From NCBI GenBank assembly GCA_022059125.1, contig JAEUWY010000006.1, forward strand, positions 3,224,001 through 3,288,000: a stretch of DNA of 64,000 nt. The letters are read 5' to 3'. Both the position numbers and the translations under genes were made by a program. This stretch comes from Corynespora cassiicola (taxonomy: Eukaryota > Ascomycota > Dothideomycetes > Pleosporales > Corynesporascaceae). The first letter of the stretch is position 1, and the number at the start of each line of letters is the position of its first letter. Shown here in pieces: positions 20,069 through 31,760 of the stretch. The notes below the pieces were generated by a model, which did no database searches, had not been told where the DNA came from, and saw only the letters and a list, made by a program, of their open reading frames with translations.

Positions 20069-21367
20069 ATGGCTCCCTCCAGCTTGTGGCGCCCAATTGG
20101 CCTGGCCTCCCGCCAATTCACCCGCGCCCATTCCACCACACGGCCCTTTAGCACAGTGCTGGACACTCCCGTCCACCCCTCGGCTCAACAGTCATCCCCT
20201 GCAGCTCCCACCGGCTCAGTCTTTCAGGATGCCGTGCAGGCCACCGCGCCCAGGAACAACTGGACGCGCGACGAGATTTCAGAGGTCTACAACACCTCGC
20301 TGATCGAGCTCACCTATGCTTCGGTATGCCGCTTTCTTTCGTCCCGTCTTTCCCACTGTGTGCGCGGGGGATTTTGTATTTACGGATGAAAGGCCACTGT
20401 TCACCGTCGCTTCCACAACCCCGCCGCCATCCAGATGTGCACTCTCATGAACATCAAGACGGGCGGATGCAGCGAGGACTGCAGCTACTGCGCTCAGTCT
20501 TCGCGTTACAACACTGGTCTGAAGGCCACCAAAATGGTCAATGTGGACGCTGTCCTCGAGGCCGCTCGCGTTGCAAAAGAAAACGGCAGCTCGCGCTTCT
20601 GCATGGGCGCTGCCTGGCGAGACATGCGTGGTCGCAAGACTAACCTGAAGAATGTAAAAGAAATGGTCAAGGGCGTGCGAGCCCTGGGCATGGAAGCCTG
20701 CGTCACCCTCGGCATGATTGATGCGGAACAGGCTAAGGAGCTCAAGGACGCTGGCCTTACTGCTTACAACCACAACGTGGACACTTCGCGAGAGCACTAC
20801 CCGAGCGTCATCACCACACGCACCTACGATGAACGCCTGGCTACCATCAACAATGTACAACAAGCCGGCATCCATGTCTGCACTGGTGGCATCCTGGGAC
20901 TCGGCGAGAAGGCAAAGGACCATGTGGGTCTGATCCACACTGTCGCTACCCTCCCGGCACACCCGGAATCCTTCCCAGTAAATGCCCTGGTCCCCATCAA
21001 AGGTACTCCCCTTGGTGAGAGCCAAGCCATCTCGTTTGATGCCATCCTGCGAACCATTGCGACTGCGCGTCTGGTCCTACCTACGACCATCATCCGTCTC
21101 GCTGCAGGCCGACACACGATGCGTGAGGAGAAACAGATGATGTGCTTCATGGCTGGAGCTAACGCCGTTTTCACCGGAGAGAAGATGTTGACCACCGCCT
21201 GCAATGGCTGGGAGGAAGACAAGGCCATGTTTGAAAAGTGGGGACTGAGGCCCATGGAGAGCGACGAGACCATGGGAGGAAAGCAAGACATTGCTGAGAA
21301 GGCACAGATTGAGCCTGCTGTGGCGGGATCTCCTGCTTCCACCACGCAACCCACCGCAAGCGCTTGA
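20069..21367 (+). CDS. bioB: Biotin synthase
   Basis: Exon 1 is 20069-20323 and exon 2 is 20393-21367; a 69-nt phase-0 intron separates them and the product has 409 residues. Radical-SAM cysteines are in CSEDCSYC (CxxxCxxC, about 111-118), preceded by TGGC. Further BioB motifs are YNHNVDTSREHYP and RLAAGRHTMREEKQ, carrying the Arg that contacts the 2Fe-2S cluster. It inserts sulfur into dethiobiotin to make biotin. The N-terminus MAPSSLWRPIGLASRQFTRAHSTTRPFS is rich in Arg/Ser without acids, a good mitochondrial presequence, where iron-sulfur assembly occurs. The C-terminal 40 residues are a family-variable tail. It is convergent with bioF, with about 90 bp between stops. Confidence 0.95.
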
Positions 21368-21458
21368 GCCACTTTTGAATTGTTAGACGTGAACCTCTGA
21401 TGACCAGCCTGGTATCTAGAAAAGCCCGAAAAATAGAATTGGATTTACGGCCGCTAGC

Positions 21459-22874
21459 CTATAGCCGCGCCCCGACGAAGTCTGCTCTCCTTTTCGATTC
21501 ACGTGTTGCCCTGCTCTCTTCCGTGTCGTATACAGGTAGTCGCTCAAGACACCAGTCTCCAAGGGCTTCCACAAGTTTCCTGATGTCGGATTCTGTATTA
21601 CCAGCATGTAGGCAGACTCTGACCCTGGATGTACCTTCTGGGACTGTGGGTGGTACTACCGCCCTTACCATCATGCCCCGGTCCTGGAGGAATTTCGCCA
21701 GCACTTTGGGCTCTTCGAGTTGAATGGAGAAGATGGGCGACTCAGGCCGTGAAACAGGTACTGTCAGAAGCTTTCGGAATGCCGGACACTGGATCGATTG
21801 CAACTCGAGGAATAGAGTTTCGATGAGAGAGTGAAGGTGGGCTGCGAGCTAAACAGGGTGTCAGAACAAAGGTTGTGATGATGATGGAGCATTCGCCTTA
21901 CTGGCACTGTTTTTCCCGACTTCAGCAATGAGTACGATGCCTTTATTGCTGCCAATGCAGGATATGACATGAAAGTGGTGTAGATCAGGGGCCTTGCATA
22001 GTTGATCAGGTAGTGTCGGAGGAGTGGGCTCCCAAGTATAATTGCTACAGCTATCAATAACCGGATCGTGGGTATATGAATGGAGGCACATCTCACCTCC
22101 ATTGCAAGCAAGAGCTTTCCCAAAGGTATGCAACCTCGCAAATACCCTCTTCTCCAGCCCCAACTCGCACACCAACCCTCTCCCCTGCGGACCAAGCACG
22201 CCCGTCGAGTGAGCCTCGTCAATGACCACATACCCCCTCCCATCGGGCAAAAGCTCTTCAACCGCCTCCACCACCTCCTTCAAAGGCACCACATCCCCAT
22301 CCATGGAATAAACCGCCTCGACCGCAACAATAACATGACACTTACCCTCCCTCAACCCCTCCACCTCCCTTACCAACCTCCCCAAAACCGCCCTCAAATC
22401 CCCCACATCGTTGTGCCTGAACGGCACCCTCCCCGCCGCCCGACTCAACCTCATCCCATCATGCACACTCGCATGCACCAGCTCGTCAAACACCACCACA
22501 TCGCCCCCCTGCGGCACACAAGCGAAAAACCCCGCATTCGCATCGAACCCCGAGTTGAACAGCAAGCCCGCCTCGGCGCCGTGGAAGCTCGAAATCTCCT
22601 CCTCGAGCGCCTCGGCGTACCGCGAATTGCCGTCCAGCAGCCGCGAGCCCCCGCTGCCGAGGGGTAGCCCTGAGGCCGAGAGTTCGCCGAGGAAGGCGCT
22701 CTTGAGCAGCGGGGAGCGGGAGAGGGTGAGGAAGTCGTTGGAGGAGAAGTCGGTGGTTTGGGTGGGGAGGGTGAGGGTACGGAGGGTGGAGGTGGCCGCG
22801 CGGCGGGTGAGGTGGGTGTTTAGTTTTGATTCGAGGGGGGAGGGGGAGGGGGAGGGGGGGCTTGGAGGGGCCAT
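21459..22874 (-). CDS. bioF: 8-amino-7-oxononanoate (KAPA) synthase with PTS1-like tail
   Basis: Exons 22874-22097, 22044-21902 and 21848-21459 (introns 52 and 53 nt) encode 436 residues. It is an alpha-oxoamine synthase, PLP fold type I: GSGGSRLLDGNSRYAEALE, then FNSGFDANAGF, then VIDEAHSTGVLGPQGRG (cofactor Asp and His), with the Schiff-base Lys in HTFGKALACNG (Lys about 253). NYARPLIYTT follows in exon 2. It condenses a pimeloyl thioester with alanine. The last three residues are ARL, a PTS1-type peroxisomal signal, in line with the known peroxisomal location of fungal BioF. A Pro/Ser run near the start (PPSPPSPSPSP) is encoded by a G/C-skewed tract. The start is the first ATG; the open frame continues upstream without one. 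It is divergent from bioDA. Confidence 0.93.
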
Positions 22875-23731
22875 TGTATGTGTATCCTTTTTGGCAAAGG
22901 ATATAGCGGAAACTTTGGGAAGAGATGGGGTGGAAATGGTACAATTGAATATCCAGAGCTCTCTGGGATCTGGCGGCGGAGATTCAGTAATTGTAATGGG
23001 AAGGTGGGTAGCTGGGCTGCAGGTGACAGGGGATGTGCGATGAAAGCGGTTAGTGCTCTCAACAACCGATTGTGCCAATTTTGAATGGACTGCGGAGGGC
23101 TTGTGGCCGGCGGAACGGAGGCTGTGTTGGCGTTACATAAAGCCTTCTGTAAAATGTGCTCAAAGCCTCGGACAGTGAGGGGAAACCAATGCGTAAACTG
23201 TGATATCAATGCTTTTGTGCTGCACCATTCCAAGCCAAGATCGAAGTGATACCAAGCTAGCTTTGCGAAGGCCCCCGTTTTTCTCTATCCGGTGGGTCAA
23301 TTCATCCTCCAAACCGGTTTAAATTGCGAGCGCACGTCCGATCTAGCAATGGGGGATCTGCGAAAGGGCCAGGTTGGCGTTTTTGACGCCGGATGGTGCG
23401 GAGGTGGCCAATTTTGAGGCCGTAGAGGCATCTGTCGTGATTGCTCACTCAAAGTTCATTGCTTTTTCTCTATGAATAGGCATCCAAATCAAAAGCTGGA
23501 CTTTGCCGATATCGGACTTGCTCAGAAAGCATGTACCCGTTGTGACTCTCGTCTTTGGAACTCTCACGCAAGACCGCGCTAGCCCGAAATAGATTGGTCT
23601 ATCTTCCCCTCCAGGGCTCTAGTGCTGCCCGGAAAGCTAATTTAAACGACGCCCTGACAGTGTCATCCCGAGGTCGATTTCATCTTCGTGGTGCCGCCAT
23701 TTGCCATTGAGGTCCTGTCGCTCCTTCGCAA
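22875..23731. promoter_or_regulatory. Divergent promoter of bioF and bioDA
   Basis: An 857-bp gene-free region lies between the starts of two biotin enzymes. It would allow joint control. No TATA box or operator was identified with confidence. Confidence 0.5.
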
Positions 23732-26339
23732 ATGGCGACGAATCCCTCCGGGTTATGGAGGCATCTTCTCGCAGTGCAGGTGTATGGTGCTAACACTGGT
23801 GTCGGGAAAACCGTCTTCTCCACCCTACTAGGAGCCCACTTTGCCCGCAGGCCAAAATGGGATGTGCAATACATCAAGCCAGTCTCTACCGGACCATTGG
23901 ACGAGGCAGATGAACAGTGAGTCTTGTTTTGTTTTTCCTGGAAAAGCAATAACCATACGGTCGAGTTGCTAATACACACCAAGGTATGTGCGAAGGTACG
24001 CTCGTGCCCCCGTGAGGACTATCTTCCAGTATCAGGACCCTGTGAGCCCTCATGTCGCCGCAAGATCGAGCGTATATGTGTGTTGCCCACATTTTCTATG
24101 AAGATCCTTTTTATTAACAAACCCCTAGCCTGGCGACGACCATCTGAACAGTCAAATTGCAACCATACTGAATGACTATGCGCAAAAACTCTCCATCGGC
24201 AATTCGGGCAAAGGACTGGGTATTCTTGAAACTGCCGGTGGAGTACTGAGCCCCAGTCCTTCCGGAGTACCTCAAGCCGATGCATACCGTCCACTACGTC
24301 TACCCGTTGTTCTCGTTGGCGACCACCGACTTGGTGGTATCTCATCAACCATCTCAGCAGCAGAATCACTTACAGTCCGCGGATACGACATCGAGGCCGT
24401 AATATGCTTTGATGACAAAGGAAAATATGAGAATGCGGCCTATCTAAAAGACTACTTCGACAAAATCAACATCAAGACATTCGAACTTCCCTGGATTCCC
24501 AATCTCAAAGGCTGCACTGAATTGGAAGAGAAGAATTTGATGCAAAGTTACTATGAATATCAGAGTAAAAATGGCCCGATTGAGGACGTTGGTACGCACC
24601 TAGTGGACCGGAACTCTGACCGCAACACCATTCTGGGCAGCTTAGCCACCCGAACACATAAATCCATCTGGCACCCTTTCACGCAACACAAGACGGTAGA
24701 AAAGCCACAAGACATCTTGGTCTTTGACTCGGCACACGGCGACTTTTTCCAAGTTCTGAAAACCGAAGTCGAGACAAAGGAAGAGCTTTCCAGACTGTAC
24801 CCAGCTTTCGATGGCTCGGCTTCGTGGTGGACCCAAGGACTTGGACACGGCAACTCTCAACTTGCATTGGCGACAGCATATGCAGCCGGGAGGTACGGTC
24901 ATGTCATGTTTGCTGGAGCTACACACCAACCTGCCCTATACCTTGCCGAGGAATTGCTTGAAAAGCTCAATAACCCCCGCCTTACCAAATGCTTCTACAC
25001 CGACGACGGGAGCACCGCTGTAGAAGTCGCCATAAAGATGGGTTTGAGGGCCGCATGCAAGAAATACGACTGGGATGGTTCAAAGCATGAAATAGGCGTC
25101 CTCGGACTCAAAGGAAGTTACCATGGAGATACAATCGGGGCCATGGACGCTTCCGAGCCTTGCGTCTACAACAAAAAGGTTGACTGGTACCGCGGTCGTG
25201 GTTATTGGTTCGACTACCCCACCGTGAAGATGCACAAAGGCAAATGGGTTGTCGAACCTCCTGCTGGCATGGAATCCGATTTTGGTCCGACTAGATCATT
25301 TGAGACTCTGGGTGAGGTTCTCGACTTTGGTTCCCGAGTCGAGTCGCCTCAGTATGCAAATTACATCAAGTCGGTTTTGGAAAGGCTCGTAGGGCAAGAG
25401 AAGAGACGGTTTGGCGCCTTGCTCATGGAGCCAGTCATTCTCGGCGCGGGAGGTATGATCCTTGTGTAAGTGCATGCCCTCCTCTATCGAGCAAGCTTAT
25501 CTAACGTTTTCGACAGCGACCCTCTTTTCCAACAGACTCTTGTCAAAGTTGTGCGGGAATACAACTTTGGGGCATCAGAGAGCGTTGAGCAAAGCGATGC
25601 AAAGGCTTGGTCAGGTCTACCCGTCATATTTGACGAAGTCTTCACTGGCCTGTATCGTCTCGGACGCCCCAGCGCGGCTTCCTTCCTTCAGGTCGACCCC
25701 GACATTTCCGTTCATGCGAAACTTCTCACTGGCGGCTTGCTTCCGTTGAGTGTCACGCTGGCCAGCGACAGCATCTTCCAAGCGTTCTGGGGCGACGAGA
25801 AGGCTGAGGCTCTCTTGCATGGGCACAGCTACACTGCACATCCAATTGGGTGCCATGTCGCCAGGAAGAGTTTGATGGATATGGAAAAATTGTCGGCATC
25901 GGAGAAGTGGGAAGGGTACAGGCAGTCCTGGAAAAACGGAGTCGAAGCTCCAGAAGGCGCGAAGACGAACAAGGATAAGACATGGAGCATGTGGTCCAAA
26001 GGCTTCGTCGAGAAGATTTCGCACCATGCCCGCGTGGATGGGGTCATTGCAATTGGCTCTGTACTTGCGGTGTCACTGAGGGATAATGCGGGATCGGGTA
26101 AGAATGAGTGTAGCTGTGCGACTGCGAAAGGATTCGCTAACAATGTGGCAGGTTATACGTCGACTGTTTCTATTGGTCTTCGCGATGCTTTGCTCAAGGA
26201 TGCTAGGGAGGGTGAACCTAGGGTACACTCCCGCATCCTGGGCAATGTGATCTACCTCATGGCTAGCATGACATCAGAACCGGCACATTTGAAGGCTATA
26301 GAGGAAGTATTTATGAGTAAGCTGGATAGTGCGTTGTGA
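23732..26339 (+). CDS. bioDA: Bifunctional dethiobiotin synthetase / DAPA aminotransferase
   Basis: Exons 23732-23916, 23984-24071, 24129-25465, 25517-26097 and 26152-26339 give 792 residues. The N-terminal BioD domain has the P-loop GANTGVGKT (19-27), YIKPVSTGP, and ETAGGVLSPSPSG (about 125-140). The C-terminal BioA domain begins near residue 210 with SIWHPFTQHK and DSAHGDFF, followed by SYHGDTIGAMD, FDEVFTGLYRLG (about 575-586) and the PLP Lys in AKLLTGGLLP (Lys about 605). It performs the two steps between KAPA and dethiobiotin. The last intron (26098-26151, 54 nt) is stop-free and in frame, but has a GTAAGA donor, a GCTAAC branch site and a CAG acceptor; removing it restores GSGYTSTV. The fused order D-A is the usual ascomycete arrangement. 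Confidence 0.94.
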
Positions 26340-28494
26340 ACTGCTTGGGCTGGACTGATGCGTGCTGCGGGGCCTTTTGGCCCTGGTTGAAGAGGGGTAT
26401 GTAAGTAGATGATGGGAAAATATACATTATTGAATCTTGAAGGTTTTCGTATGATGAAACTATCTCATTGATGATTCTGCATGTAGAAAATGGTCAGGTG
26501 CAAGGAGATATCGTGTTGACCAGAAACCGATCTATGTGCCTGATGTTGGGGGAGGGATATCCTAGTGTTGCAGTAGCAAAATCCTGCCCTAGTATTCAAG
26601 AAATCTGTTTGAGGCTAGTGACAAGAATCGAAGTGATTAGGGGCGAGACAGAGCAGACAGAGCTATGCTGGAATTTGCTATTCGAACAACAACTCTAGAA
26701 GCGAGCGTGGGAAACTGACGGCGAGGATCTTGCAGCAAATACTGAAAATGTACAATTTGACTCTTTGTGTCCCAGCGAGTCCTCAGTGCAAAGGAAGTCA
26801 AGTATTAAAGCGCAATGCGAAAATTACTAATTAAAGTAATCATTTTCATGCAGAAAAGCGCAAAGAGAGGTTGGGTAGGGCTCTCAAACGATCCACTAAA
26901 TTCGAAATTCTTGAGTCAACGTAATTAGTGGGAATGCTGGATCGTCACCCCGACGGGAAATGGGGCCCAGAAATGACTGATGGCGGTCACGATGGCCGAC
27001 GATGTTTCCCTTCGGGAAATGATGTTCCACTTGAGGGATATTCACGCAGTCTGGATGAGGCTTTCTCGATGGCTGGAGCCAGCAACACGGCGCTAAGAGT
27101 CATAAAATTCGAAAACTTAAATTGACTGGCTCTCAATCAAGCCAGCGATCATCGCGCCAAGGCGGTGCCCACATGGGTTAGGAGACTTCACCTCACCTCA
27201 GGAGCGGCGTTGGAGCGTGAACGTCTTGCGGAAGGCGATTGGAGTGAACCATTGACCCGAGCTGAGGCAATGGACTGGCATGGTGCTTGCGGGAACTCGG
27301 GAGAGCTACCACGACCCAAAGTAGTGCTTGCTGGACGAGGGATGCCAATTCCCGTAGCCTGTTGGAAGAAGCGCTCAACAAACGTGAACCTCTCAGCTCC
27401 TGAAAACCGGCATCACGAGTCCGCAAGTTAAGCGCTGTGGTGTAATCATTATGCAATCGCACAACACATGAAGCGTGATCGATCACGCTCGAGATCCCAA
27501 TCAGGAGATACTCCGCCATTCCAGCGGTCAAGTGTTGCATGCTACTGTTGAGGTGAATGTGACCGAAAAGCCCATAATTCTGGAACAGTGACCCTTGGAC
27601 AGCACAAGCACCGTGTTGGCGACCAGAGAAGCCAAAGTCAGCTGCGCCGGCCTGGAGCTCAAAACCCGCAAACTGTAAATAGCACACGAGCGCACGGCAA
27701 AGCGATCGGGAGACTAGAAGCGACTGTGCTGTTGGTTGCGCAGCTCGTTACCAAGTCTACGCAGCGGCCCCTGAAACACAAGTCGACTTTTGAAAAATTC
27801 TTCCCCGTGAAACCAGACTCTGGCCGTCTAGACTCTGGCTTTCCGTCGGAATAGAATCCTGTTGACCGGGCAAAAAACCTCAACTCCACACGTGTGACGC
27901 CGGGGAACAAAAGACTGCCTGCCAAGCGAGGCACATTTCGAAGAGGCCAGCGAATGGGAAGGATTAGCGCGGCCATGAGACGAAATTTTCCTTCACATGG
28001 AGCACACCATGCTCGCAAATTAGCGCACCATTCCACTATGACAAAGGCGTTGCCGTTAACGGCTTTTCGATGTGTCAATGATGTCCTTTTGTCACGTTGT
28101 TGGTGATGCGGCTCTGCGTTGAAAATTCTCGCCCGGTGGGTCCATAATATTGACGCCGATGGAACCTGATCTGCTCAATACGCGCTATGCCTCCAAAGTC
28201 GCTCAGTCATGTAATTTTCTTGCCACTACCGCGCACCTGACCCGAACGGGTGATTTCGAGACGCGAAAACCTGAGAGATGCCGTTAGTCTGCGTGACGTC
28301 AGGTATTGTCGGACAGGATCTGCGCTTTCCGTCGGGCTTGCCCGTCTACCAGTGTGGTTCCTGCAGGCCAAGGTCCAGGGTTTGCTCAGACTCACGATGC
28401 GTTGCACCATCGGTGTGGCGTCAGTGTTGGTCTCACGATGCAAAGGAAGGATCTTGAAGAATGTTGGAAAAAAAAAACTCAACTTTTCAGAGCG
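26340..28494. other. Long gene-poor region
   Basis: About 2.15 kb without a convincing gene. Several frames of 65-165 codons overlap on opposite strands with no motif, Met-rich start or splice logic. The last 500 bp are presumably the promoter of the small gene at 28.65 kb. Confidence 0.5.
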
Positions 28495-28506
28495 TATATA
28501 TAGGGG
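28495..28506 (+). promoter_or_regulatory. TATA box followed by an AGGGG element
   Basis: TATATATA (28495-28502) runs directly into AGGGG, a stress-response-element core, about 145 nt upstream of the ATG at 28649. A typical fungal C/A-rich leader follows (CAAAGC, CACCACAAACC, then ACACCATG). This is a strong-looking, possibly stress-inducible promoter. Confidence 0.5.
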
Positions 28507-28648
28507 CAGCTTCGGCGTCCGAATACTAGCATCATTCAGCAAAGCAATTCAAAGCCTCTCAAGCTACAAAGCATTCCATCTCTCCACCTAAAACCATCTT
28601 CCGCTTTCAATCAAAGCCAATCGAAGCTTCACACCACAAACCGACACC

Positions 28649-28837
28649 ATGTCTACCCAGTCTTCCCGCGCTGCTTCTCCCACTCCCCGCCCCTCTGTTG
28701 AGGGCAGCCGCAAGCACTCCACCGGCTCCGTCCACAAGATGTGGAAGCACGTCAAGCACGCCGTGGCCGAGCACCACAGGAGCGTCAACGCCGCCTACCA
28801 GATCTGCTACGGCCAGGGCTTCCGCAGCACCCAATAA
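28649..28837 (+). CDS. Small conserved-looking basic protein, unknown function
   Basis: An intronless 62-residue frame begins MSTQSSRAASPTPRPSVEG, a Ser/Pro-rich disordered head. It continues with an amphipathic block HKMWKHVKHAVAEHHRSVNAAYQICYGQG. The WK-x-VK-x-A-x-x-EHH-x-SVNAAY pattern resembles short, abundant hyphal proteins seen in many filamentous ascomycetes, whose function is not known to me. TATA and AGGGG elements upstream and a good ACACCATG context support real expression. A Pro/Ser/Gly-rich reading continues in another frame beyond the stop (see findings). Confidence 0.65.
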   Translation: MSTQSSRAASPTPRPSVEGSRKHSTGSVHKMWKHVKHAVAEHHRSVNAAYQICYGQGFRSTQ

Positions 28838-30884
28838 GCCATCCCAGCAACCACCACCGACATCCACACCACCAAATTCTACGCCAAACGGATCTGCCGG
28901 CCAGCAATTCGAGTGGAGGAGTACGGGGAAATCATGGAGTCGAGGGCCGGAGTCGAGAGCCGGTAGTCCAAGGACCCGAGCTTGAGGATCGGGGACCTGA
29001 GGAACGTGGGGCCATGAGGATGGGCCATCAAAAGTGTTTTCTTGTTCTGCGAAGTTATATACCAGGAGGGTTTGGGAAGGCGTTGGAAAACAAAAAGTCG
29101 AACTGAATGCTGTTCTGAGAGGAACAGCTAATGTCTAATCGAAAAGTTGCATGTCTCTTGATTCACTCCCTTCTTGATCTCGTGATGCCTCCCTTCTGCC
29201 ATCTCTTACACTGCCGTTGGCTTTAAAGTATCATTCTTCACACCTCCCACAGGATCTTTGCCATAATTTCTTTTAATTTCCACTGATAGGCCGTTTGTCT
29301 GTACTTGTGGTGTTGAACGGATAACGGCTTACTGATACAGATGTCGATCTTCTTGGAGTAGCAAGGTTAGCCTCAAGTTCTTGCATCTCGGTTGATATCT
29401 TTGCTTTTCTCAAATTTAGAGAAAGGTAAAATGGAGAATAAGATGGCTTTCCCATAAACTCAACGATGGTTCTGGTTGCTGTCCATCGTTATATAACCTC
29501 AATTTAATCAGGGTCAAGCATTTGGAGCCGACGGGTGTCTAGATATAGCTAGGTGAACAATCACATGGTCACGAGTAGGCTTTGGCACTGGAATAAAGTC
29601 GGTACCGCGACAGATGAGAAGAGCGTTGATGATACTTGACATGACTATGTTGTGCACCTACGCCACAGGGCCTGATCGACGCGGGACTTTGCCAAGCCCG
29701 AAGGTATCCGAACCTCGGCCGTAGCTCTCACGACCGCAGCATCGTTCATACGCGCCGCAGGTGGGCCATGGTCACCCCACAACATCCCATGTGTTCTGGG
29801 GAAGCACTAGACGATGGCTTGTTATATACAAGCTCAAAGCGGAGCACCCCATGACGCGCCCACAAACCTCTCCTCACTAGCGGCTACCTCGGAACGACAC
29901 GATACACGTCCTGATATTATGCTTGGGCAACGTGACAATCCCCACCCTTGGAGTCTTGCTACGATGTACAGTTTCTCAATGCTACAAATACGTGGCCATT
30001 TCGTACGACTGGAGGGATGGAGATGCCGAACGCTGAACAAAGAAGACAAGTATTCGAGGAGCCATGGGACTGTTTAGAGCTGGGCATAGCTCTTCCGCTC
30101 CGATAAAGAGGGTATTTGGCAAAGACTTCCTTCGTCTGGGAATCTTGGCGCAGAGCGGAAGTTTATCAAGGTGCTGAGTAGACGAGTATGGATCCTTCAA
30201 GGAGTCTCTCTGTCTTGCCTTGCTAGAATCATCTGTAGGTCCTTATGCTGATTGAAGACTTTCCACGGTGCCTACGCAGCGGGCCTCTCATCCAGCCAAA
30301 GACTCGTCTTTGAAGAAACTCCAATACCAAGGTATTATATGATTGATTGTCCTGCCCCAGATAGGGCGCTTGGTGCAAAGAGAGCTTTATCCGCTGGAAA
30401 ACAGCACAATTTGTCAATTATCCACTGCAAAAGGCACTGAATACAGAGATTCTCGCGAAAAACATCTCCATGGCGTTCCAAACTGCAGGATCGCAACGGT
30501 GTAGAGTGTATAGTAGCTGAGTCGAGGGATACAGCAGCCGAGGTCCAGGACGCCGTTGATCGCACATCTTGAAATCGGGTCTTTTTTGTCATGAAAACGG
30601 GACTGGCATATTCTGGGACGCCAACAAGCTGGGGAGGATTCCACTTTCATTGGGAGGGCATGTGCCTCTTGTGCTATGCAGGGTGAATTCTAAGCCGCAT
30701 AATAGAGCGAGTCCTATGCACGTGCGATTATAGACAGAGACTCCCAAATGAGAGAAAACTGACCGGCAGAGGGCAGTCGAGAAAACATGAAGAAAGAGGC
30801 AAAAGGATAGTATAAGTGTAATACCCTTTCCTCAATCCGATCATGCCCATTCCGAAGATTAAAAGCCTACTCGTTGTCCAAGTT
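28838..30884. other. Gene-poor spacer
   Basis: About 2 kb with only short unconvincing frames. It includes the likely 3' UTR of the small gene and the 3' flank of the GPI-type protein. No repeat or RNA gene was recognised. Confidence 0.45.
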
Positions 30885-31760
30885 CTACAGGATGAAGGCT
30901 GCCACTGCAGCACCCAGACCAGCGAGAGCTGGCACCGCCGTTTTCATTGGCGCAGCTGCTCCTGTATGCTCCACTGGCCCTGATTCAGTCCCTGTAGGAC
31001 CGGTAGCGTCCGATGCACCTGTGCCTGCTCCTCCAGAAGTGGCAGTGGCCTGTGTGGTGCTGGCGGCTGCTCCAGTAGTTGCGCTCAGCTTCTCCTCTCC
31101 CGCAGTGATGATGACCGAGAAAGTTGCAATCAAGTCATCCTGCATATTGAATTCCTGGTACCTGGCACTTTCGGGAACTTCGGATCCCTCAATCGTGCAC
31201 CAATCTGGAGCGGCACTGGGCAGGTAACTGGAAACCGTGTAATAGACCATTTCCGTAGTGGCCGGCAGAGAAGTACCTTCCGAAGGGAATTGATAACCAA
31301 TTGACAGTGTAGTGCCAGACCCATCCCCTCCATCGTAACATGCTTGGATGCTGGCGATGTTTGCTCCCTCTGACAATGTGCATACAACATCCGCATCCGC
31401 ATCCGAGCGCTGACAGAGATACTTTTGTTCATTTCCAGCCTCTGTAGTAGCTGCGCCTGTCGCGGTTTCGACTCGGTTCTCAAAAAATTGATTCAAAGTC
31501 GACATTTCCCACAGTGTCGATGCCACGGTGACAGTCAAGCTGAAGTCAGAAGCAAGGTGCATGGCCTCGAAATCAAGGTCTTCGCGATAATTCAGGAGAA
31601 GCGTTGTCCTGTCATTGTTGACATCGATGACTGAGGCGGCGAGGATAGGCCTCCCCGTAGGCCAGAAGGCTCGAGGCTGCCAGATTGTTGTTGTGAGTTG
31701 GGCGGCTGTGCTGGTTGCCAACAGCAGAGTCAGGAGATTAGGCATCATGGCGCCAGTCAT
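30885..31760 (-). CDS. Secreted GPI-anchored protein, unknown function
   Basis: A single exon of 291 residues. The N-terminus MTGAMMPNLLTLLLATSTAAQ is a signal peptide; MMPNLL twelve nt downstream is an alternative start. The ectodomain has about four cysteines and an N-terminal block FWPTGRPILAASVIDVNNDRTTLLLNY. A Thr/Ser/Ala/Gly-rich stalk (about 235-275) follows. The C-terminus ends in a hydrophobic tail (AVPALAGLGAAVAAFIL) preceded by small residues, as expected for a GPI-attachment signal. This is the standard layout of fungal cell-surface proteins. I recognise no catalytic domain. Confidence 0.75.
   Translation of the reverse strand: MTGAMMPNLLTLLLATSTAAQLTTTIWQPRAFWPTGRPILAASVIDVNNDRTTLLLNYREDLDFEAMHLASDFSLTVTVASTLWEMSTLNQFFENRVETATGAATTEAGNEQKYLCQRSDADADVVCTLSEGANIASIQACYDGGDGSGTTLSIGYQFPSEGTSLPATTEMVYYTVSSYLPSAAPDWCTIEGSEVPESARYQEFNMQDDLIATFSVIITAGEEKLSATTGAAASTTQATATSGGAGTGASDATGPTGTESGPVEHTGAAAPMKTAVPALAGLGAAVAAFIL

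Noticed and set aside
19327..20188. Long frames around the GCP4/bioB intergenic region
   Set aside because: Shadows of GCP4 and low-complexity Pro/Ala/Gly translations of a CCACC-rich promoter.
22825..22872. G-rich run at the bioF start as a possible quadruplex or repeat element
   Set aside because: It is explained by codons for the Pro/Ser stretch at the N-terminus of BioF, though the low complexity is real.
22080..23043. Plus-strand frames of about 200 codons opposite bioF
   Set aside because: Antisense shadow of the GC-rich bioF exon 1, rich in Pro/His/Arg as expected for such shadows.
22875..23078. N-terminal extension of bioF from an upstream TTG
   Set aside because: No ATG in the extension and no similarity; the first ATG gives the normal family start.
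27193..28078. Minus-strand frames of 164 and 139 codons between bioDA and the small basic protein
   Set aside because: No domain or signal, overlapped by equally long plus-strand frames; looks like chance.
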